Positions 59,120 to 64,000 of a DNA stretch of 64,000 nt are shown here, one piece after another (position 1 is the stretch's first letter; each line of letters starts with the position of its first letter). The notes beneath the pieces were generated by a model. It was not told the origin of the DNA and searched no databases. It saw only the letters and a program-made list of their open reading frames with translations. Made by a program: the position numbers and the translations under genes. Source of the stretch: JBLHZY01 sp050633265 (lineage in GTDB: Bacteria > Pseudomonadota > Alphaproteobacteria > Rhodobacterales > Rhodobacteraceae); assembly GCA_050633265.1 (NCBI GenBank), contig JBOEGE010000006.1, positions 62,001 to 126,000 of the forward strand. The letters are read 5' to 3'.

Positions 59120-60211
59120 CTATGCCGCTGAGGCGTAGGATGCAGGGGCAACAAGCCGCCCGTCCTCGCCAAAAATGTAGATATGCGCCGGATCAAGATA
59201 GGCGGTGATCTGCGCCCCAAGGGCGAGATCGCGCACCCCGTGAATAAGGCCAACCCAGCGCTCTCCCCCGTGATCCAAATGCACGAATGTTTCCGATCCG
59301 GTGATCTCTGTCACAGCCAATTGGCAGGCAAAGGCCAGCGCTTCTGTGCCATGGCGATCGATCTCTAAATGGTTGGGCCGAAACCCAGCGCGAAAGCGGC
59401 CGTCGGGGAGCGCGGCAAGATTTGGATCGCTGATCTCGGCCGATTGCCCATTGCCATATTGCATCCGATTGCCGACCTTCTTGATCTCAAGAAAATTCAT
59501 CGGCGGATCAGAGAAAACCCGCGCTGTGGTGGCATCCGTAGGGTGGCGATAAACGCGCGGCGTGGGGCCAAATTGCGTGATCGCGCCTTCCCAAAGGGTC
59601 GCCGTATTGCCGCCAAGCAAAAGCGCCTCTTCTGGCTCGGTCGTGGCATAAACAAAGATCGATCCGGCCTCTTGGAAGATGCGCGGAATTTCGACCCGCA
59701 GCTCTTCGCGCAACTTGTAATCGAGATTGGCCAATGGCTCATCCAGCAGCACGAGGCCTGCATCTTTGACCAAGGCGCGCGCAAGGGCGCAGCGCTGTTG
59801 CTGGCCGCCCGAAAGCTCAAGCGGTTTGCGCTGTAAAAACGGCCCCAACTGCATCAGATCGGCGGTTTTATGAACGGCGGCGTCGATCTCGGCCGCTGTC
59901 TTGCCCATGATCCGTAGCGGCGAGGCGATGTTTTCAAAAACGCTCATTGAGGGGTAGTTGATGAACTGCTGATAGACCATGGCAACCCGGCGATCCTGCA
60001 CCCGCATGCCAGTTACATCGGCCCCATCCCAGAAGATCTGCCCCGTGCTTGGCGCATCAAGCCCGGCCATCAAGCGCATCAAAGATGTCTTGCCCGAAAG
60101 CGTTGGCCCGAGCAGCACATTCATCGTGCCATTTTCGAGGGTCAAATTGGTGGGGTGGATATGGGTCTGGCCGTTTTCGACCTTGCTCACATCCCTAAGT
60201 TCCAACGTCAT
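59120..60211 (-). CDS. glpS: Glycerol ABC transporter ATP-binding protein
   Basis: 363 residues from MTLELRDVSKVENGQTHIHP. Walker A GPTLSGKTSLMRLMAGL, signature LSGGQQQRCALARAL and Walker B LVLLDEPLANLD are complete. The switch-His region reads YATTEPEEAL rather than THDQ, so the switch His is missing here while GlpT has it. Complementary defects fit a heterodimeric ATPase. C-terminal TOBE-type domain. Confidence 0.9.
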   Translation of the reverse strand: MTLELRDVSKVENGQTHIHPTNLTLENGTMNVLLGPTLSGKTSLMRLMAGLDAPSTGQIFWDGADVTGMRVQDRRVAMVYQQFINYPSMSVFENIASPLRIMGKTAAEIDAAVHKTADLMQLGPFLQRKPLELSGGQQQRCALARALVKDAGLVLLDEPLANLDYKLREELRVEIPRIFQEAGSIFVYATTEPEEALLLGGNTATLWEGAITQFGPTPRVYRHPTDATTARVFSDPPMNFLEIKKVGNRMQYGNGQSAEISDPNLAALPDGRFRAGFRPNHLEIDRHGTEALAFACQLAVTEITGSETFVHLDHGGERWVGLIHGVRDLALGAQITAYLDPAHIYIFGEDGRLVAPASYASAA

Positions 60212-60286
60212 ATTCTCGTCTCTCTCCCAGTCCTTCGCGCGCGTTCTGCGGCTTTGGTCGATGCCCATTTGGGCTGTTATTTTGTT

Positions 60287-60369
60287 CCGGTCAGGCCGGA
60301 TATTGCGCCGGCCAGGCCGGATATTGCGCCGGCCAGGCCGGTATTGCGCCGGACAGGCCGGTTATTGCG
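60287..60369. repeat. Four tandem 20/21-bp palindromic repeats between glpD and glpS
   Basis: The unit CCGGCCAGGCCGGATATTGCG occurs at 60287-60307, 60308-60328, 60329-60348 (20 bases) and 60349-60369, with single changes. CCGGCCAGGCCGG is a perfect dyad with a 1-base centre (one arm mismatch in copies 1 and 4). The glpD stop codon lies in the last copy. In mRNA the series would form up to four hairpins, as in expression-setting intergenic repeats of operons. Confidence 0.85.
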
Positions 60370-61972
60370 CAGCGGTGGCGCTTTGATTGCTTTGCGCGGC
60401 CATCCAATCCTCAAGCTGATCAATCTGTTTGGCGCTTAGCCGCAGCCCCAATTTGGAGCGGCGCCAGATCACATCTTCTGCTTTTTGCGCGTATTCCTGC
60501 GCCATCATCCACTCGACTTCGCGCTGATAAAGACCCGCGCCGAAATGCAGACCAAGATCGGCAGCATTTTGCGCATCGCCAAGAATTTCAAACGCATCAA
60601 CCCCATAGGCGCGGATCATACGGCGCGCGCTAAACCCATCTAAAAACGCAAACCGCGCGCTCAGATCGCGCATCAATTTGCCAACGTCAGAGACAGCAAA
60701 ATCACCGCCGGGCAGGGGCGCTTGGGCTGTCCAATCGCCGCGCGTATTGCCAAGCAGCGGAGCGATGCGCGCCAATGCCCCTTCAGCGAGTCGGCGATAG
60801 GTTGTGATCTTGCCACCAAAGACGCTGAGCAACGGCGCGCCTTCGTTTGATTGCAAGGATAGCACATAATCGCGGGTGGCGGCTGTGGCGGATGTGGCAC
60901 CATCATCATAAAGCGGGCGCACGCCGGAATAGGTCCAAACGATATCCGCGCGGGTCACCTCGCGGCGCAGATATTCGGAAACGAAATCACATAAATATTG
61001 CTGCTCTTCGGGGGTGCATTCGGCGTTTCTTGGATCGCCCTCATGATCCTGATCTGTGGTGCCAATCAGGGTAAAATCTTCCTCATAAGGAATGGCGAAA
61101 ATGATCCGCCCATCGCTGCCCTGAAAGAAATAGCACTTGCCGTGATCAAACAATTTCTTGGTGATGATATGGCTGCCGCGCACAAGGCGAACACCCTCAG
61201 TGCTTTCTTGGGCCAGCGTTTTGCGCAGGAGCTTTTCAACCCAAGGCCCGCCTGCATTGATCAGCGCGCGGGCGCGGTGATGGCTCGTGCGGCCATCGTG
61301 ATGAAGCACCTCAACATCCCAAAGATCATCAACCCGTTTGGCGGATTTGACTTCCGCACGGGTATGGATTGTGGCGCCCCGCGCTTGGGCATCGCGCGCA
61401 TTCAAAACAACGAGGCGCGCATCATCAATCCAGCAGTCGGAATACTCAAAAGCCTTCTCGAATTTGGTGTTCAGAACTGCCCCCTCTGGCGCGCGCTTTA
61501 AATCAAGCGTGGCTGTTGGCGGCAGGATTTTGCGCCCGCCGAGATGATCATAAAGGAACAGCCCCAAGCGGATCAGCCAAGCCGGGCGGCGGCCACGCAT
61601 CCAAGGCATGATGAAGGAAAGAAGCTTTGAGGTCGGCGTTTCATTCTCAAAGCGCATGTCGCGATGATAGGGCAGCACAAAGCGCATCGGCCAAGAGATA
61701 TGCGGCATCGCCCGCAGCAAAACCTCGCGCTCGATCAAGGCTTTGCGCACAAGGCTTACCTCGAAATACTCAAGATAGCGCAGCCCGCCATGAAACAATT
61801 TGGTGGACGCAGAAGAGGTCGCTTGGGCCAGATCCCCCATTTCGGCCAGCGTCACGCTTAGCCCGCGCCCGGCGGCATCGCGCGCAATGCCACAGCCATT
61901 GATCCCGCCGCCGATCACAAAAAGATCGACAACATCGCTATGCTGTTCTGGCGGATCGGCGCGGCTGGCCAC
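60362..61972 (-). CDS. glpD: Glycerol-3-phosphate dehydrogenase (FAD, membrane-associated)
   Basis: 536 residues from GTG 61972, chosen because GGGGAGG lies 10 bases upstream; an ATG 14 codons earlier has no such site. It oxidises glycerol-3-phosphate to dihydroxyacetone phosphate and reduces quinone. FAD motif VIGGGINGCGIARDAAGRGL near 19-38; GGKITTYRRLAEG near 388-400. It is the first gene of the leftward glycerol operon. Confidence 0.94.
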   Translation of the reverse strand: MASRADPPEQHSDVVDLFVIGGGINGCGIARDAAGRGLSVTLAEMGDLAQATSSASTKLFHGGLRYLEYFEVSLVRKALIEREVLLRAMPHISWPMRFVLPYHRDMRFENETPTSKLLSFIMPWMRGRRPAWLIRLGLFLYDHLGGRKILPPTATLDLKRAPEGAVLNTKFEKAFEYSDCWIDDARLVVLNARDAQARGATIHTRAEVKSAKRVDDLWDVEVLHHDGRTSHHRARALINAGGPWVEKLLRKTLAQESTEGVRLVRGSHIITKKLFDHGKCYFFQGSDGRIIFAIPYEEDFTLIGTTDQDHEGDPRNAECTPEEQQYLCDFVSEYLRREVTRADIVWTYSGVRPLYDDGATSATAATRDYVLSLQSNEGAPLLSVFGGKITTYRRLAEGALARIAPLLGNTRGDWTAQAPLPGGDFAVSDVGKLMRDLSARFAFLDGFSARRMIRAYGVDAFEILGDAQNAADLGLHFGAGLYQREVEWMMAQEYAQKAEDVIWRRSKLGLRLSAKQIDQLEDWMAAQSNQSATAAQ

Positions 61973-62315
61973 GGATGCTTTCCTCCCCAAGGTAAAGACG
62001 CTGGAAAGGAACACGGGAAGGCGCGCTTTGTCAAAGAGAAGTTTCGAAAAGGTTCGTTTTGAGTGAAAAGCGCGGATAAAGCGCGGGAATCGAGCCGTTT
62101 TGCACGGGGTGAAGCGGCGAGGGCAGGGCGTGCAAGGCGTGTTAGCGCAGCGAATCGGCGGCGGAATGTTCTCTTTTTTGCGGTTTTGGGCCGGTTCCGT
62201 AGGGTTAAATCGGTTTTTCTTTCTTTTTGCGCGCGTTAGCGGCTACACCCGATGCGCTGGCGCGCGAATCCGGGGTTTTGTCCTTTGAGCAGGGGGCGCT
62301 GAGAAGGAGCATCAA
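61973..62315. promoter_or_regulatory. Divergent promoter region between glpD and glpR
   Basis: 343 bases without a gene. TTTCG-AAAAGG-TTCGTTTT near 62042-62060 repeats a TTCG half site at 10-base spacing, a plausible DeoR/GlpR operator facing glpD. Further right, T-rich stretches and AAGGAG before glpR. The C-rich/G-rich remainder shows no clear structure. Confidence 0.4.
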
Positions 62316-63077
62316 ATGGCGCTGAGTTTTCGACAAAGCGAAATTCTTGAGATTGCCAAGACCGAGGGCAAAGTGACCGTCGAAGCGCTTGCCGCGCGCT
62401 TTAACGTGACGCTGCAAACGATCCGCCGCGATCTGAGCGATCTCTCTGATGCGGGCAAGCTGGATCGGGTTCATGGCGGCGCGATGATGCCCTCTGGCGT
62501 GGCCAATATCGGCTATGAAGAACGGCGCGGTTTGCATGATGTTGAGAAGGCCTCGATCGGGCGGGCCTGTGCGGCGATGATCCCGGATAATTCTTCGCTT
62601 TTCCTCAATCTGGGCACCTCGACAGAGGCGGTTGCGCGCGAACTTTTGACCCATCGCAACATCACTGTGGTGACGAATAACATGAATGTTGCCAATATCT
62701 TGGTTGCCAATGAAAGCTGTGATGTTGTTGTTGCGGGCGGGCTTTTGCGCCGCTCGGATGGCGGGCTTGTGGGCGATCTGACCGCGCAGATCGTCGAGCA
62801 ATTCAAAGTCGATTACGCGATCATCGGGACGTCTGCTTTGGACGGTGACGGCGATCTTTTGGACTTCGATTTGCAGGAGGTGCGGGTCTCCAAAGCGATC
62901 ATCGCGCAGGCGCGCAAAGCCTTCCTCGTCACAGATGCCTCAAAGCTCGCCCGATCGGCGCCCGTGCGCATCGCCTCGCTGGCGGATCTGGATGCGGTTT
63001 TCATCGATTCGATGCCCAAAGATTTGATCGAGAAATGCCGCGGCTGGGAAACCGAAGTTGTGCTGGTGGCGCAATAG
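62316..63077 (+). CDS. glpR: DeoR-family transcriptional repressor, GlpR type
   Basis: 253 residues. N-terminal DeoR HTH (QSEILEIAKTEGKVTVEALA, then ARFNVTLQTIRRDLSDL), and a C-terminal sugar-phosphate sensor domain with FLNLGTSTEAVARELL, LRRSDGGLVGDL and the late GTSALDGDGDLLDFDLQE. Divergent from the glp operon, where it presumably responds to glycerol-3-phosphate. AAGGAG upstream. Confidence 0.9.
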   Translation: MALSFRQSEILEIAKTEGKVTVEALAARFNVTLQTIRRDLSDLSDAGKLDRVHGGAMMPSGVANIGYEERRGLHDVEKASIGRACAAMIPDNSSLFLNLGTSTEAVARELLTHRNITVVTNNMNVANILVANESCDVVVAGGLLRRSDGGLVGDLTAQIVEQFKVDYAIIGTSALDGDGDLLDFDLQEVRVSKAIIAQARKAFLVTDASKLARSAPVRIASLADLDAVFIDSMPKDLIEKCRGWETEVVLVAQ

Positions 63078-63209
63078 GGCGCTATATCTGCCCCGATCTG
63101 CCGATTTCCTCAATGAATGAAGGTGGCCAAGGCTTGCGCCCCGCCTGATTTGCGCCTATACGCGCGCTGTCGATAAGGTGATTAACGCCGCAGAATAATA
63201 AGACGAGCA

Positions 63210-63240
63210 GGGCTGGGAAATACCGGCCCTCTTTGTTTTG
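63210..63240 (+). promoter_or_regulatory. Terminator-like hairpin in the rpsA leader
   Basis: GGGCTGG (63210-63216) pairs with CCGGCCC (63223-63229) around a 6-base loop, then TCTTTGTTTTG. It lies 90 bases before the rpsA ATG and could attenuate rpsA or end an upstream transcript. Confidence 0.5.
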
Positions 63241-63327
63241 CAGCCGCCAAGTCGACCAATGGAAACCCAAGACCGGCGGAGACAACCGCACGGCCAGAAA
63301 CAAGACTTTAAAGGAACCCGAGACCAC

Positions 63328-64000
63328 ATGGCTCAGAACACATCTATGGAGGAATTCGAAGCCCTCCTGAACGAAAGCTTCGAAATTGACACGCCCGAAG
63401 AGGGCTCTGTTGTCAAAGGCAAGGTTATCGCAATCGAAGCGGGCCAAGCCATCATCGACGTTGGCTACAAAATGGAAGGCCGCGTTGAACTTAAAGAATT
63501 CGCAAATCCAGGCGAAGCGCCCGAAATCGCAGTTGGCGACGAAGTTGAGGTTTTCCTCGACCGTGTTGAAAACTCGCGCGGTGAAGCCTCGATCAGCCGC
63601 GACAAAGCGCGCCGTGAAGAAGCATGGGATCGCCTCGAAAAAGCATATGCCGACGAAGAGCGCGTTGAAGGCGCAATCTTTGGTCGCGTTAAAGGCGGCT
63701 TTACTGTTGATCTGGGCGGCGCTGTTGCGTTCCTTCCCGGCTCGCAAGTTGATGTGCGCCCTGTGCGCGATGCAGGCCCATTGATGGGTCTCAAGCAGCC
63801 ATTCCAAATCCTGAAAATGGATCGCCGTCGTGGCAATATCGTTGTGTCGCGCCGTGCGATCCTCGAAGAAAGCCGCGCCGAGCAGCGCGCTGAAGTGATC
63901 GGCAAATTGGCCGAAGGCGACAGCGTTGATGGCGTTGTGAAAAACATCACCGAATACGGTGCCTTTGTTGATCTGGGCGGCGTAGATGGCCTTCTGCACG
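63328..64000 (+). CDS. rpsA: 30S ribosomal protein S1 (cut by right edge)
   Basis: First 224 residues of S1, starting MAQNTSMEEFEALLNESFEI, with AAAGGAA upstream of ATG 63328. S1 domains 1 (GSVVKGKVIAIEAGQAIIDV, then GYKMEGRV) and 2 (VEGAIFGRVKGGFTVDLGGA) are complete, and domain 3 has begun (SVDGVVKNITEYGAFVDLGG). It binds mRNA on the small ribosomal subunit. Usually directly after cmk; here separated from it by the glycerol cluster. Confidence 0.95.
   Translation, partial: MAQNTSMEEFEALLNESFEIDTPEEGSVVKGKVIAIEAGQAIIDVGYKMEGRVELKEFANPGEAPEIAVGDEVEVFLDRVENSRGEASISRDKARREEAWDRLEKAYADEERVEGAIFGRVKGGFTVDLGGAVAFLPGSQVDVRPVRDAGPLMGLKQPFQILKMDRRRGNIVVSRRAILEESRAEQRAEVIGKLAEGDSVDGVVKNITEYGAFVDLGGVDGLLH

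Noticed and set aside
60287..60369. CRISPR array
   Set aside because: Units are contiguous palindromes with 7-8 base identical linkers, not unique spacers.

Overview
The window looks like chromosomal sequence from an alphaproteobacterium of the Rhodobacterales (Roseobacter/Rhodobacter type). The evidence is gene content. metK carries the SAM/SAH riboswitch known from that order. irr sits beside fabA-fabB-fabI. There is a class I lysyl-tRNA synthetase, a CtrA/OmpR-like regulator, an NDUFS4-like complex I subunit, the order phoH-ybeY-corC-lnt, and a GlpVPQST-type glycerol ABC transporter. Most of it is densely packed core genome in short operons.

Layout. 1-2.2 kb: the 5' end of an exported protein, two cold-shock genes with near-identical 100-nt leaders, PhnA-like and DUF302 genes. 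2.4-13 kb: ettA, nadD, a PBP4-type dacB, a TerB-like gene, class I lysS, DUF4864, a large beta-helix protein, a hemerythrin protein and an atypical response regulator. 13.4-16.5 kb: uvrB, a long non-coding gap holding a strong hairpin whose loop is a G-quadruplex motif on the minus strand, an NDUFS4-like gene and tRNA-Arg(TCT).

16.5-21.1 kb is the accessory part. A gene broken by an in-frame stop is followed by a complete 3.7-kb IS1595-type transposon with 25-bp terminal inverted repeats and an 8-bp target duplication. Its transposase is frameshifted. It carries a Panacea-antitoxin pair, a DUF6471 gene and two uncharacterised genes.

21.3-33 kb is catabolic: a zinc alcohol dehydrogenase, an MFS pump, and an eight-gene operon pobA-pcaD-pcaC-pcaH-pcaG-esterase-BKACE-pcaB. 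This operon takes 4-hydroxybenzoate through protocatechuate to beta-ketoadipate. The BKACE (DUF849) enzyme probably performs the final cleavage in place of PcaIJ/PcaF. A PLP ammonia-lyase, an alpha/beta hydrolase, a haloacid dehalogenase and a degenerate M50 membrane protein follow.

34-52.7 kb is housekeeping: fabA-fabB-fabI, irr, an SlyD-like isomerase, miaB, an OmpA-like/lipoprotein pair sharing a short module, phoH-ybeY-corC-lnt, metK with its riboswitch, trmB, aroA and cmk. 52.7-63.1 kb is a complete glycerol locus (glpK, glpV, DUF2160, glpQPTS, glpD and divergent glpR) lying between cmk and rpsA. rpsA runs off the right edge. Everything here was read by eye. No database search, folding program or composition calculation was run.
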